Counted from the stretch's first letter, positions 42,458 to 51,377 are shown. The stretch: 64,000 nt of DNA from Pararhodobacter sp. SW119 (GCF_017811755.1 NZ_JADDJF010000005.1:1-64000), one strand, 5' to 3'. Notes: generated by a model not told the origin, from the letters alone. Numbers and translations are program-made.

Positions 42458-43219
42458 TCATTGCGGCAACCGCAGACGCGCCTTGAGCGGCAGATGGTCC
42501 GAGGCCTGCCGCGCCAGCGGCGTGTCATGCGTGACCAGGTCCAGAACCTCCGCGCGGTGGCAGCCGATGATGCGGTCCAGCGGCAGCACCGGCAGCCGCG
42601 CCGGAAAGCTGGCCGCCGTCATGGCCGAGCGCTTGACCGCGCGCAATTCCTTGCGCAACGGCATCAGCGAACAGCGCGCGCCCAGCCGCCATTCGTTCAG
42701 ATCGCCCATCACCAGCGTCGGGCGCCCGTCCTCGGTCTGAATTTCCTCGGCCAGGCGGCGGGCCTGGATCAGCCGCGACTGGTGCAGCAGCCCCAGATGC
42801 GCCGCGATGACCCGCAGCGGGCGCCCCGCCACACGCAGATCGCAGACGATGGCGCCGCGCGGCTCCAGCCCCGGCAGGGTGATCGGGCGCACGTCCTCAA
42901 TCTCGGCACCGCGGAAGAGCAGCAGGTTACCGTGCCAGCCATGCGCCGCGGTGCCCAGCCGCGCCGGCAGCGGTACGGGTTCCAGGCCCGTGCTTTCGCG
43001 AAGGCGAGCCAGATCGAATACGCCCTTGCGGTCGCCGAAGCGGCGATCAACTTCCTGAAGCGCGACCAGATCGGCGCCGATCTCGCGGATCACCTCGATC
43101 GTGCGGCCGGGATCGCGGCGCATGTCGGCGCCGACGCCCTTGTGCACGTTGTAGGAGCCGATCCGCAGGTCGGTCACGGCCGGACGCGGCCTGTCGGGTT
43201 CGTGCGCTTGCGCTTTCAT
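42458..43219 (-). CDS. Endonuclease/exonuclease/phosphatase (EEP) family protein
   Basis: This 253-residue hydrolase of the DNase I-like fold carries LRIGSYNVHKGVGADMRRD near residue 17 (catalytic Asn), LVALQEVDRRFG (metal-binding Glu near 53), VMGDLNEW near 170 and the terminal ASDHLPLKARL with the catalytic Asp-His. No signal peptide is visible. It is next to the cardiolipin-synthase-like gene, as EEP proteins such as YbhP lie beside clsB in Escherichia coli, so a lipid phosphodiester substrate is possible. I start it at ATG 43219, with a longer frame upstream judged non-coding. Confidence 0.85.
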   Translation of the reverse strand: MKAQAHEPDRPRPAVTDLRIGSYNVHKGVGADMRRDPGRTIEVIREIGADLVALQEVDRRFGDRKGVFDLARLRESTGLEPVPLPARLGTAAHGWHGNLLLFRGAEIEDVRPITLPGLEPRGAIVCDLRVAGRPLRVIAAHLGLLHQSRLIQARRLAEEIQTEDGRPTLVMGDLNEWRLGARCSLMPLRKELRAVKRSAMTAASFPARLPVLPLDRIIGCHRAEVLDLVTHDTPLARQASDHLPLKARLRLPQ

Positions 43220-43317
43220 GATTCCAATATGCGATGCGCCCGCGCCGCATTCAATCGCACACGACGCAGGCCGGCAATCGCGCCGAGCGCAGGGATGCCA
43301 GCCCACAACCGCGCGGC

Positions 43318-43785
43318 TCAGCTTTCCTGGCGCAGGATCTCGGTGATCAGCACGTCATGCACCACGTCGCCAAGCTCGGCGCGCGCAGCCTCGCGCAGCG
43401 TGCGGCGGAGCGTCAGAAGGGCCTCGCCGCTGGTATAGACCCCGTCGAACCCGCCGAGGTTGGAGTGGTCGAAGAGTGCCTGCAGGAAGATCGAGCGCAT
43501 CCGCGCCTCGTGCCGCGCCAGCGTGATGCCATGGTCGGGCGTGAGTTCCAGCGCAAGGTTCATGATCATCATCGACCGCACGCTGCCTTCGCCCAGCACC
43601 GGCACCACGAAACGGTTGGGCAGCTGCAGCGTTTCCAGCCCGGTCGGCGGCGGGACGTAGTCGGGGGCGTCGGCCAGGGATTCGGCGTCGACCGGGGGCG
43701 GGGCCGGGCGCAGCATCCAGCCCGCGCCGGCGCCGCCGGTCAGCCCAACCAGGCCCAGAACAATCGGCAGGATCAGTTTCTTCAT
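43318..43785 (-). CDS. fliL: FliL-like flagellar basal body protein
   Basis: This 155-residue single-span inner-membrane protein has an N-terminal helix LILPIVLGLVGLTGGAGAGW and a periplasmic domain with the FliL-type pattern (NRFVVPVLGEGSVRSMMIMN, ITEILRQES at the end). FliL binds the stator ring and affects torque. The similarity is moderate, so I rely partly on position: it follows flgH by 7 bases as the last gene of the flagellar run. The proline-rich stretch after the helix is normal for the family. Confidence 0.75.
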   Translation of the reverse strand: MKKLILPIVLGLVGLTGGAGAGWMLRPAPPPVDAESLADAPDYVPPPTGLETLQLPNRFVVPVLGEGSVRSMMIMNLALELTPDHGITLARHEARMRSIFLQALFDHSNLGGFDGVYTSGEALLTLRRTLREAARAELGDVVHDVLITEILRQES

Positions 43786-43792
43786 GGCCGCC

Positions 43793-44530
43793 TCAGAACG
43801 GAAGAAGGATATCGGCGATCTGCTGGCCGTATCGCGGCTGCTGCATCTCGGTGATCTGCCCGCGCCCGCCGTAGGAGATGCGCGCCCCGGCGATCCGGTC
43901 GTACGCGATCTCGTTGCGGCGCGAGATGTCCTCGGGGCGGATGAAGCCGGTCACTATCAACTCGCGCAACTCGTTGTTCACGCGCACCTCCTGGCTGCCT
44001 TCAAGACGCAGGACACCGTTCGGCAACTGCTCGATGATGGTCGTCGCGACGCGCAGGGTCAGACGTTCGTTGCGACTGACCGAGCCCGACCCCTGGAAGG
44101 TCGATGCGCTGTCCATGCCCACTGCGTTCGCCATGCTGGCGCCCGCGGGCAGGCGCTCGTCGAGGCGCTGCGGGATGCCGAAAAGCTGCGGCACGCCCAT
44201 GCTCTGCGACCCGGTCCGCCCGCGCTGGGACGAGTTCGTGATCTCGGCCCGGTCGTCGATCTCGATCACCACGGTCAGGATGTCGCCCTGGCGGCTGGCG
44301 CGCCGATCGCCCAAAAGCGAGCGTTGCCCCGCCGACCAGAGCGAGGCGTCGTCGACGCCGCGCCGCGTTTCGGCCCGTTCGGGCAGCGGCACGTTGTAGA
44401 GCGCGCGATGCTCCAGCCGGGGATCGAGCGGCGTGAAGTCCGGCGCCCGCCCCACGGTCGAAAGCGGCTGGCACGCAGCGAGGGCCAGCGCGCCGAGAAG
44501 CAGAAGGGCAGCAGGGATATTGCCGGGCAT
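43793..44530 (-). CDS. flgH: Flagellar L-ring protein FlgH
   Basis: FlgH forms the outer-membrane L-ring through which the flagellar rod turns. The 245-residue lipoprotein has a signal peptide with lipobox LAAC near residue 20 and the conserved core RQGDILTVVIEIDDRAEITN. LRLEGSQEVRVNNELRELIV and FIRPEDISRRNEIAYDRIAG follow, all typical of FlgH. It lies 45 bases after flgA. The gene is complete. Confidence 0.93.
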   Translation of the reverse strand: MPGNIPAALLLLGALALAACQPLSTVGRAPDFTPLDPRLEHRALYNVPLPERAETRRGVDDASLWSAGQRSLLGDRRASRQGDILTVVIEIDDRAEITNSSQRGRTGSQSMGVPQLFGIPQRLDERLPAGASMANAVGMDSASTFQGSGSVSRNERLTLRVATTIIEQLPNGVLRLEGSQEVRVNNELRELIVTGFIRPEDISRRNEIAYDRIAGARISYGGRGQITEMQQPRYGQQIADILLPF

Positions 44531-44575
44531 TTCGGGCCTCTGCGGTTGTTGGGTGCCGGACGGCGGCGTGCCGGT

Positions 44576-45004
44576 TCAGGGCGTGACGTGGACCTCGCCG
44601 GTATCCGTCACCCAGCCGGTGACGGTACTGCGCGAGGCAAGGTTCATGATGCGGATGCTGTCGCCTTCGCCGCCGCGACCGAGCGCGCGGCCTTCGGCGC
44701 GAATCTCCAGGCCCCCGCGCCGAAAGACCAGCGGCACGATCTGGTTGCGCTGGACCAGCGCCGGGGGAGCAAGCGCCGACAGCGGGATCGGGCGGCCGGC
44801 ATAAAGCGTGACGCGGGCCTCGAAGCCCACGACCTCCTCGGGCGACTGCGCCGCCCCCGGCGCAGCGGGACGGTCGACAAGCGTCACGTCCTCGGCCCCG
44901 ATCAGGGTGTTGGCGCGCAAGGTCCGTGTCGCCAGCACCGACCCGGCCAGCGCCGTTCCCGGTCCCAGCGCGACGGTCAGGCACAGGGCGACGAGGACGC
45001 GCAT
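44576..45004 (-). CDS. flgA: Flagellar P-ring assembly chaperone FlgA
   Basis: FlgA is a periplasmic chaperone that helps FlgI polymerise into the P-ring. The product has 142 residues, a signal peptide (1-20) and one SAF-type domain: TLRANTLIGAEDVTLVDRPA, AGRPIPLSALAPPALVQRNQ and ASRSTVTGWVTDTGEVHV. It is of the short FlgA type, without the long N-terminal region of Salmonella FlgA. Its ATG overlaps the flgG stop by one base (TGATG), so translation is coupled. FlgI itself is not in the window. Confidence 0.88.
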   Translation of the reverse strand: MRVLVALCLTVALGPGTALAGSVLATRTLRANTLIGAEDVTLVDRPAAPGAAQSPEEVVGFEARVTLYAGRPIPLSALAPPALVQRNQIVPLVFRRGGLEIRAEGRALGRGGEGDSIRIMNLASRSTVTGWVTDTGEVHVTP

Positions 45005-45789
45005 CAGCGCACCTGCGTCGTGGCCGACATCATCTGGTCGGCGGCGGTGATCACCTTGGCGTTCAGCTCGTAGCCGCGCTGCGCCTTGATCATCTCGGTC
45101 AGTTCGCGCACCGCGTCGACCGAGCTTTCCTCCAGGTAACCCTGACGCAGGGTTCCCAGCCCATCCTCGCCCGGATTGGCGACGAAGGAGGGACCCGAAG
45201 CTTCGGTCTCCAGGAACAGGTTCGATCCCAGCGCCTCGAGCCCGCGTTCGTTGACGAAGCTGGCCAGCGTGATCTGGCCGATCATCTCGGGCGCGACGCG
45301 GTCGCCGAAATAGGCATAGACCTCGCCCTGGGCGTTGATCGAGAGCGAGCGCGCATCGGCCGGGATGGTGATGCCCGGCGCGACCTCGTAGCCGTCGGAG
45401 GTGACGATCAACCCCTCGCCGGTCTGCTTCAGCCCGCCGTCGCGGGTGTAGGCGGCGCGCCCGTCGGGCAGCGTGACCTCGATCCAGCCGCGCCCCTCGA
45501 TGGCCAGGTCCAGCTCGCCGCCGGTGGCCAGGATCGCGCCCTGCGCGATCTGCATCGACACCGCCGCCGGCCGCGCACCGAGGCCCAGCTGCACGCCGGT
45601 CGGCACGATCGTGCCGTCCGCCGACGAGATCGTGCCGGCGCGGGTGTGCTGCTGGTAGTGCAGGTCGGCGAATTCGGCGCGCCGGGCATTGTAGCCGGTG
45701 GTCGACATGTTCGCGAGGTTGTTGGCGACGGTATCGACGCGCATCTGCTGCACGCTCATCCCGGTCGCGGCGATATGAAGGGCACGCAT
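45004..45789 (-). CDS. flgG: Flagellar distal rod protein FlgG
   Basis: FlgG builds the distal rod, the drive shaft through the P- and L-rings. The 261-residue product has the N-terminal rod motif MRALHIAATGMSVQQMRVDT and NNLANMSTTGYNARRAEF, the central FlgG/FlgE-like domain, and the C-terminal helix TEMIKAQRGYELNAKVITAA. The ATG at 45789 follows flgF by 11 bases. The length is normal. Confidence 0.95.
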   Translation of the reverse strand: MRALHIAATGMSVQQMRVDTVANNLANMSTTGYNARRAEFADLHYQQHTRAGTISSADGTIVPTGVQLGLGARPAAVSMQIAQGAILATGGELDLAIEGRGWIEVTLPDGRAAYTRDGGLKQTGEGLIVTSDGYEVAPGITIPADARSLSINAQGEVYAYFGDRVAPEMIGQITLASFVNERGLEALGSNLFLETEASGPSFVANPGEDGLGTLRQGYLEESSVDAVRELTEMIKAQRGYELNAKVITAADQMMSATTQVR

Positions 45790-45800
45790 CTCAAATCTCC

Positions 45801-46517
45801 TTATCTGCCGAGCGTCTGCACGACATTGCGAATCCGCTCGTCCTCGCGGTCCATGAACGACTGCCCCAGCTCGTAGGCGCGCTGCACGGCGACCAGCCGG
45901 GCCATTTCGGTGATCGGGTTGACGTTGCTTTCTTCCAGGAAGCCCTGATAGACGACGGCCTGTTCGGCGGGCAGTACATCGCCCACGGGCTCCAGCAGCA
46001 CGCCGGCGGCGCGCCGCATCTCGGTCGGGTCCGCCGGACGGACGAGGCCGATCTGCGCCAGTGGCGCGCCGTCGACCGACAGTGTCCCGTCCCGCGCGAT
46101 GGCGACCACGCCCGCATCTGCCGGCACGAAGATCCGCGCCCCGCCCAGATCCAGCAGCGGGTAGCCGTCCGGGGTGACCATTTCGCCCTCGGCGTTGGTC
46201 TGGAAATGCCCCGCGCGGGTCAGCCGTTCGCCCTGCGGCGTCTCGACCTGGAAGTAACCGTCCCCCTCGATCGCCAGATCGAGCGCGCCGCCGGTCTGCG
46301 TCAGCGTACCCTGCGTCAGAAAGGTCTGCCGGGCGTTGGCGGCGGCCATCGACAGCGGCGACTCGATCGGATCGAGGCGGCGGACGAATTCGGAGAAGAG
46401 CACCCCTTCGCGCCGGAACCCCGTGGTCGAGACGTTGGCCATGTTGTTGGCCAGAAGCTGCAACTCGCGCAGAAGGCCGCTTTGGCGCGTGAGGCCAGTA
46501 TAGCCGGCATTGTCCAT
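45801..46517 (-). CDS. flgF: Flagellar proximal rod protein FlgF
   Basis: FlgF is a minor component of the proximal rod. The product has about 238 residues, with LLANNMANVSTTGFRREGVL near the start, the FlgF/G middle domain (TGGALDLAIEGDGYFQVETP) and the C-terminal ARLVAVQRAYELGQSFMD helix. The ATG at 46517 has GGGGG upstream. A GTG at 46520 immediately before it, next to the fliQ stop, is an alternative. It sits between fliQ and flgG in the rod and export block. Confidence 0.92.
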   Translation of the reverse strand: MDNAGYTGLTRQSGLLRELQLLANNMANVSTTGFRREGVLFSEFVRRLDPIESPLSMAAANARQTFLTQGTLTQTGGALDLAIEGDGYFQVETPQGERLTRAGHFQTNAEGEMVTPDGYPLLDLGGARIFVPADAGVVAIARDGTLSVDGAPLAQIGLVRPADPTEMRRAAGVLLEPVGDVLPAEQAVVYQGFLEESNVNPITEMARLVAVQRAYELGQSFMDREDERIRNVVQTLGR

Positions 46518-46520
46518 CAC

Positions 46521-46787
46521 TCAGCCCCCTATGACAAGTGGAATGATCTGGGCCTGGAAGAAATCGACAAGCGCGCCCGTCATGAAGCTCATCGACACCC
46601 AGAAGACGATCAGCATCGACAGCACCTTGGGCACGAAGGTCAGGGTCATTTCCTGGACCGAAGTCAGGGCCTGGAAAAGGCCCACGGTGACCCCGGCCAG
46701 AAGCGCCGCGCCCAAAAGCGGCGTGGACAGCAGGACGGAGAGCCAGAGCCCCTGGCGCATGATGTCGAAGAAGACCGCGTCGTTCAT
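46521..46787 (-). CDS. fliQ: Flagellar export gate protein FliQ
   Basis: FliQ is a small subunit of the export gate FliPQR in the basal body. The 88-residue product has two membrane helices (LWLSVLLSTPLLGAALLAGV and KVLSMLIVFWVSMSFMTGAL) joined by the conserved loop FQALTSVQEMTLTFVPK. FliP and FliR are not encoded in this window, so the export gate genes are split. It precedes flgF by 3 bases. Confidence 0.93.
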   Translation of the reverse strand: MNDAVFFDIMRQGLWLSVLLSTPLLGAALLAGVTVGLFQALTSVQEMTLTFVPKVLSMLIVFWVSMSFMTGALVDFFQAQIIPLVIGG

Positions 46788-46810
46788 CCTGTCCCCCGTC
46801 CGGTTCCGGC

Positions 46811-47104
46811 TCAGACCGGCATGCGGAGAATTTCGAGATAGGCCTCGACCACCCGGTCGCGCACGGCGACCGTGGTCTCGACGGCCAGCTGCGCCTCTGA
46901 CAGCGCAGCGACCAGCGCGTGCGGGTCGGCGCCACTGATCATCGTGTCCTGTGCGGCGGTTTCGGCGGACTGAAGGGTCTGCGCGAAGGCTTCGGCGAAG
47001 CGGCCCGCGGAGGTCTGCGCGCCGGCGCCACCGGCGGGGTCGGGCGCGGTCAGCGGCCGCGCCGCGCCATAGGAACGTGCGGCGAGAGTGGCGTTGATAT
47101 CCAT
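46811..47104 (-). CDS. fliE: Flagellar hook-basal body adaptor FliE
   Basis: FliE joins the MS-ring to the rod and is the first rod-type protein exported. The 97-residue product has the FliE C-terminal motif VAALSEAQLAVETTVAVRDR, ending in VVEAYLEILRMPV. It lies between flgC and fliQ, in the order found in other Rhodobacteraceae. The N-terminal 30 residues are low in conservation, which is usual. Confidence 0.93.
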   Translation of the reverse strand: MDINATLAARSYGAARPLTAPDPAGGAGAQTSAGRFAEAFAQTLQSAETAAQDTMISGADPHALVAALSEAQLAVETTVAVRDRVVEAYLEILRMPV

Positions 47105-47122
47105 GAAAATGCTCCTTGGGCC

Positions 47123-47524
47123 TTATTTTCGCAGCAGCCCGATCAGGCTCTGCGACATTTGCCGCGCCTGATCGAACATCCTGAGGTTCGCCTCATAGCT
47201 GCGTTGTGCTTCGCGCGCGTCGGCCAGTTCGACCATCAGATCGACATTCGAGCCGAGGTAGTGACCCGATTCGTCGGCCAGAATGTGGCCCGGGTCATAG
47301 ATCTGCGGCAATTCGCGGGCATCCAGCGCCACCTGCCCCGCCGCCACGCCCGAGCGCGCGCCGAACGCGTCGCCGGGCAGTGCCACGTTCTCGAAGGGAA
47401 TGGTCTTGCGCCGGTAGCCGGGCGTGTCGGCATTGGCGATGTTTTCCGATACGTGGCGCAACCGGGTCGACTGCGCCTGCATCCCCGAGGCGGCCAGCGA
47501 AAGAGTATGTGTCAGATCGCTCAT
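47123..47524 (-). CDS. flgC: Flagellar proximal rod protein FlgC
   Basis: FlgC is a rod protein of the basal body. The 133-residue product shows the rod N-terminal motif SLAASGMQAQSTRLRHVSEN and IANADTPGYRRKTIPF, and the C-terminal helix DAREAQRSYEANLRMFDQAR with SQSLIGLLRK. It lies 15 bases after flgB and 18 before fliE. The length is typical. Confidence 0.94.
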   Translation of the reverse strand: MSDLTHTLSLAASGMQAQSTRLRHVSENIANADTPGYRRKTIPFENVALPGDAFGARSGVAAGQVALDARELPQIYDPGHILADESGHYLGSNVDLMVELADAREAQRSYEANLRMFDQARQMSQSLIGLLRK

Positions 47525-47539
47525 CCTTAAATCCTTTCG

Positions 47540-47884
47540 TCAGCGCCGGGTGATGACCGCGCGCAGGATATCCCGCGCCGTCGAATAGACCCCAAGCGCG
47601 AGGTCGTGACTCTGGCGGGCTTCCACGGCGCGCATCATCTCGTGCTCGAGCGAAACGGTGTTTCCGTCGGGCGATAGGGTGACCGGACGCGCATCGGGGC
47701 GGATCTGCGCGTCGCGCCGCCCAGCGTTCGTGTTTTCAAGAAAATCCGAAAATGACACGGCATCGCGGCTTCGGTAGCCGGGCGTGTTTGCATTGGCGAT
47801 GTTCTGGGAAATGGCTTGCTGCCGCGTCGCGGCATGTGCCGCAAACGTCTGCGCAAGCCGCAGGATATCCAGACTGATCGACAC
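47540..47884 (-). CDS. flgB: Flagellar proximal rod protein FlgB
   Basis: FlgB is a proximal rod protein and the first gene of the minus-strand flagellar run. The 114-residue product has QQAISQNIANANTPGYRSRD near residue 23 and a C-terminal helix. I place the start at the GTG at 47884, with AAGGGAG upstream; a longer frame to 47950 runs into the intergenic region. It is divergent from fliI, with about 100 bases between, where I could not find a convincing CtrA site (TTAA-N7-TTAA) or a sigma-54 box. Confidence 0.9.
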   Translation of the reverse strand: MSISLDILRLAQTFAAHAATRQQAISQNIANANTPGYRSRDAVSFSDFLENTNAGRRDAQIRPDARPVTLSPDGNTVSLEHEMMRAVEARQSHDLALGVYSTARDILRAVITRR

Positions 47885-47986
47885 GAGGGATTCTCCCTTT
47901 GCTGGCCTACACGAAGCCTTAAGGGTGATTCCTTTAGAAAGCGTAATCACTTGTGAGGCCAGCGAACGCCGTCAGGGAGAAGCCCG

Positions 47987-49297
47987 ATGCCCGTTTTCGA
48001 CAACCTTCTGGCCGATCTGGCGGAACTGAAACCGATCCGCCATTTCGGCCGTATCAGCGAAACCCGCGGGCCCCGGTTGATGGCGGTGGGCCTGTCGGGG
48101 CGGGCGCGACTGGGCGACCGCGTGCGCGTGCGCACCGCCGGCGGCGCGGCCTTGGAGGGAGAGATCCTGAGCCTTTCGCGCGACGGCGCCGAGATCCTGC
48201 CGGAAGGAACCGTCGAGGGCGTTTCGATCGGCGATGCGGTGGAGCATCTGGGGCTGGGCCTGATCGCGCCGGATGCGGGCTGGATCGGTCGCGTGATCGA
48301 CCCCTACGGGGCGCCGCTCGATGGCCGTCCGCTGCCGCGGGGGCGCACGCCGCGCCCCTTGCGGGCGGCGCCGCCCGCCGCAGCCCGCCGCAAGCGGCTG
48401 GGGGGCAGGCTGGCGACGGGGCTGGATGCGTTCAACACGCTGCTGCCGCTGGTGCGCGGACAGCGGATCGGTCTTTTCGCAGGCTCGGGCGTCGGCAAGA
48501 CGACACTCTTGGGTCAGTTCGCCCGCGGGGTCGAGGCCGATGTGGTGGTGCTGGCGCTGGTCGGCGAACGCGGCCGCGAATTGCGCGACTTCGTCGACGA
48601 GGTGCTGGGACCGGAGGGGCTTGCGCGCTCGGTCGTGGTCACCGCCACCTCGGACCGCTCGCCGCTGGCGCGACGGCGCGCGGCGCTGACCGCAATGACC
48701 GTGGCCGAGCATTTCCGCGACGAGGGCCTGCATGTGCTGCTGCTCTGCGACTCGATCACCCGCTTCGCCGAGGCGCATCGCGAGATCGCGCTCTCTGGCG
48801 GCGAGGCGGCGAGCCTGCGCGGCTTCCCGCCCTCGACCGCGCACCAGATCATGGCGTTGGCCGAGCGCGCCGGGCCGGGGCTGGACGGCCAGGGCGACAT
48901 CACCGGCATCTTCACCGTGCTGGTCGCGGGGTCCGACATGGACGAACCCGTGGCCGATATCCTGCGCGGCGTGCTGGACGGGCATGTCGTGCTGGATCGC
49001 GCGATCGCCGAACGCGGGCGCTTCCCCTCGGTGGACCTGTCGCGCTCGGTCTCGCGCAGCCTGCCCGGCGCCGCGACGCCGGGCGAGAACGCCTATATCG
49101 CCGAGGCCCGCCGCCTGATCGGCGCCTGGGAACGGGCCGAGATGATGGTGCAGGCGGGGCTTTACGCGCAGGGGTCCGACCCGCTGACCGACCGGGCGAT
49201 CCGGGTCTGGCCGAAGCTCGACGCCTTCCTCGCCGGGACCGAGGCGGCCAGCGTCGCCGACAGCTTCGCCCGGCTTCGGCGCGTGCTGGAGGGCTGA
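47987..49297 (+). CDS. fliI: Flagellar export ATPase FliI
   Basis: FliI is the hexameric ATPase of the flagellar type III export apparatus. The 436-residue product has a beta-barrel N-terminus, Walker A AGSGVGKTTLL (165-175), LALVGERGRELRDF, LLLCDSITRFAEAHREIAL (Walker B region) and GDITGIFTVLVAGSDMDEPV, all strongly conserved. It is the only plus-strand flagellar gene here, facing away from flgB. Its partners FliH and FliJ are not in the window. The sulfotransferase gene converges 14 bases downstream. Confidence 0.94.
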   Translation: MPVFDNLLADLAELKPIRHFGRISETRGPRLMAVGLSGRARLGDRVRVRTAGGAALEGEILSLSRDGAEILPEGTVEGVSIGDAVEHLGLGLIAPDAGWIGRVIDPYGAPLDGRPLPRGRTPRPLRAAPPAAARRKRLGGRLATGLDAFNTLLPLVRGQRIGLFAGSGVGKTTLLGQFARGVEADVVVLALVGERGRELRDFVDEVLGPEGLARSVVVTATSDRSPLARRRAALTAMTVAEHFRDEGLHVLLLCDSITRFAEAHREIALSGGEAASLRGFPPSTAHQIMALAERAGPGLDGQGDITGIFTVLVAGSDMDEPVADILRGVLDGHVVLDRAIAERGRFPSVDLSRSVSRSLPGAATPGENAYIAEARRLIGAWERAEMMVQAGLYAQGSDPLTDRAIRVWPKLDAFLAGTEAASVADSFARLRRVLEG

Positions 49298-49311
49298 GGT
49301 CAGGCGACGCC

Positions 49312-50070
49312 TCAGCCGGCGCCGGCTGCATCGTCGCGCCGGTAGCGTCGGATCCATTCGTGGCTCACGTCATCCGCCATCTTCGCGACCCCGGCCGACA
49401 GTTGACCGGGTCGTGGCTCGGCAATGCCAAGCACGCGGCAGATGCCTGCGACGATCGGCGCGGGTTCGGTGGCAAACCCCTCGTAGCCTATCCGCAACGG
49501 GACGATCCCCTGCGCCGCGAACCAGGCGGTCCAAGCTGCGTCTTCCTTCTTCAGGAGTGCGCGTTTCACGGCGATGCGGTGGAAATCGTATTGCGGCGCG
49601 CGCGGTGGACCCAGGCGCTCAACCTCGCGGCCGTCGGGGGCGATGTGCCAGAGCCCGGTCTGTTCGGCCCGCACCATAGAAACAGCCTGCGCAAGCTTGT
49701 CCTGACGGGAAAGGTGGATGAACAGCGTCCGGCCGAACGCCGCCGTAAAGCGGTCCCGGTCAGACGGCAAGTCGGGGAAGGCAGCCTCGATCAGCGCCGT
49801 CAACGCCGCGAGATCCCGGTGCATCAGCCGCAGTCCGAAGATGCCGGTCTCGCCGGTTCCCGCCCTGATCGCGGCCTTGAGGTAGGCCGCGGCATACGCG
49901 GCCATGCCTTGCTCGGCGAGTTCCGGCAGCCCCCAGTATTCGGCCCATGCCGGGTCGACATTTCCCATGAAGAACGAGTCGGGCGCGCCGCAGCTGCCGG
50001 TCGAGGTCAGCAGATCACAAAGCAGCGTACTTCCGGTCCGTGGCGTGCTGCAGATGATGTAGCTGTCCAT
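49312..50070 (-). CDS. Stf0-family sulfotransferase
   Basis: This 252-residue protein fits the Stf0 family, which transfers sulfate from PAPS to small molecules, such as trehalose in mycobacteria. The PAPS 5'-phosphosulfate loop is STPRTGSTLLCDLL (residues 8-21), very near the start as expected. SRQDKLAQAVSMVRAEQTGLW near residue 121 contains the 3'-phosphate-binding arginine and serine. It lies 34 bases after the polyamine synthase gene on the same strand, so it may be the third gene of that operon. The acceptor is unknown. Confidence 0.85.
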   Translation of the reverse strand: MDSYIICSTPRTGSTLLCDLLTSTGSCGAPDSFFMGNVDPAWAEYWGLPELAEQGMAAYAAAYLKAAIRAGTGETGIFGLRLMHRDLAALTALIEAAFPDLPSDRDRFTAAFGRTLFIHLSRQDKLAQAVSMVRAEQTGLWHIAPDGREVERLGPPRAPQYDFHRIAVKRALLKKEDAAWTAWFAAQGIVPLRIGYEGFATEPAPIVAGICRVLGIAEPRPGQLSAGVAKMADDVSHEWIRRYRRDDAAGAG

Positions 50071-50104
50071 GTCCGCTCACGCCCTACGGCGGCGTTTCTT
50101 CGGA

Positions 50105-51343
50105 TCAGGCATTCCAGGCGCGGTCGCCCTGCGCGTCCTTCACCCGCGTCGGCAGGCCGATCCGGTCCAGCACCTCGAAGAAGGGTTTCGGGTCCAGTTC
50201 CTCCACGTTGACCATCCGGGCCGTGTCCCAGTCGCCCTGCGCGATCAGGATCGCGGCGGCGACCGGCGGCACGCCGGCGGTGTAGCTGATGCCCTGACTG
50301 CCGACCTCCAGCCAGGCCTCCTTGTGGTCGGCGACGTTGTAGACGAAGGCCTGGGCCGGCTGGCCGTCCCTGGTGCCCTTCACCACCGTCCCGATGCAGG
50401 TCTTGCCGGTGTAGTCGGGCGCCAGGCTCGACGGGTCGGGCAGCACCGCCTTGACGACCTTGAGCGGGATCACCTCCAGCCCCTCGGCCGTCGTCACCGG
50501 CTGTTCGGACAGAAGCCCGAGGTTCTTCAGCACGGTGAAGACATTGATGTAGTGGTCCGAGAATCCCATCCAGAAGCGCACGTCGGCCTGCGGGTAGTTG
50601 GTGGCGAGGCTGTGCACCTCGTCATGGCCGGTCATGTAGGCCTGCTGCTTGCCGACGACCGGCAGATCCCATTCGCGGCCGACCTCGAACATGGTGTTCG
50701 CCTGCCAGGCGCCGTTCTGCCAGCTGTAGACGGTGCCGGTGAACTCGCGGAAGTTGATCTCGGGGTCGAAATTCGTGCTGAACCAGCGCCCGTGCGAGCC
50801 GGCGTTGATGTCCACGATGTCGATCGACGTCACCTCGTCAAGGAAGGTGTCGATCCCGTATCGCGCATAGGCGTTGACCACGCCCGGATCGAAGCCGACG
50901 CCGAGGATCGCGGTCACGCCCTTCTCGGCGCAGGCCTCGCGCCGCTTCCATTCGTAGTTCGCGTACCAGGGCGGGGTTTCGCAGATCTTGTCGGGTTCCT
51001 CGTGAATCGCGGTGTCCATGTAGGCCACGCCCGCCGCGATGCAGGCGTCCAGCACCGGCATGTTGACGAAGGCCTGGGCCACGTTGATGACGATCTGCGC
51101 GCCAGTCTTCTCGATCAGCGCCCTGACCGCGTCGGTGTCCCGCGCGTTGACCTCATGCGCCTCGAGCGCGCCCTCGACCTTCATCGAGCCCTTGTCGCGC
51201 ACGCTCTGGACGATGGCCTCGCATTTCGCCTTCGTCCGGCTGGCGATGTGGATGTCACCCAGGATATCGTTGTTCTGCGCGCATTTGTGCGCGGTGACCT
51301 GCGCGACGCCCCCGGCGCCGATGATGAGCACGTTCTTCTTCAT
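50105..51343 (-). CDS. Carboxynorspermidine synthase (saccharopine dehydrogenase family)
   Basis: This enzyme reductively couples aspartate-beta-semialdehyde with diaminopropane or putrescine to make carboxynorspermidine or carboxyspermidine. The 412-residue product has the NAD(P)-binding motif KKNVLIIGAGGVAQVTAH and the family segments VNVAQAFVNMPVLDACIAAG and GVGFDPGVVNAYARYG. GSQGISYTAGVPPVAAAILI lies near the C-terminus. I start it at ATG 51343, with GGAGGG upstream. The decarboxylase for the next step is immediately upstream in the operon, which makes the pathway assignment strong. Which triamine is made cannot be told. Confidence 0.9.
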   Translation of the reverse strand: MKKNVLIIGAGGVAQVTAHKCAQNNDILGDIHIASRTKAKCEAIVQSVRDKGSMKVEGALEAHEVNARDTDAVRALIEKTGAQIVINVAQAFVNMPVLDACIAAGVAYMDTAIHEEPDKICETPPWYANYEWKRREACAEKGVTAILGVGFDPGVVNAYARYGIDTFLDEVTSIDIVDINAGSHGRWFSTNFDPEINFREFTGTVYSWQNGAWQANTMFEVGREWDLPVVGKQQAYMTGHDEVHSLATNYPQADVRFWMGFSDHYINVFTVLKNLGLLSEQPVTTAEGLEVIPLKVVKAVLPDPSSLAPDYTGKTCIGTVVKGTRDGQPAQAFVYNVADHKEAWLEVGSQGISYTAGVPPVAAAILIAQGDWDTARMVNVEELDPKPFFEVLDRIGLPTRVKDAQGDRAWNA

Positions 51344-51377
51344 GGGGTCGCGTCCCTCCTTCAGTCGATTGCAGCCC

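Noticed and set aside
47885-47986. A CtrA or sigma-54 site between flgB and fliI
   Set aside because: Only a single TTAA and no GG/GC pair at -24/-12; nothing meets the consensus.
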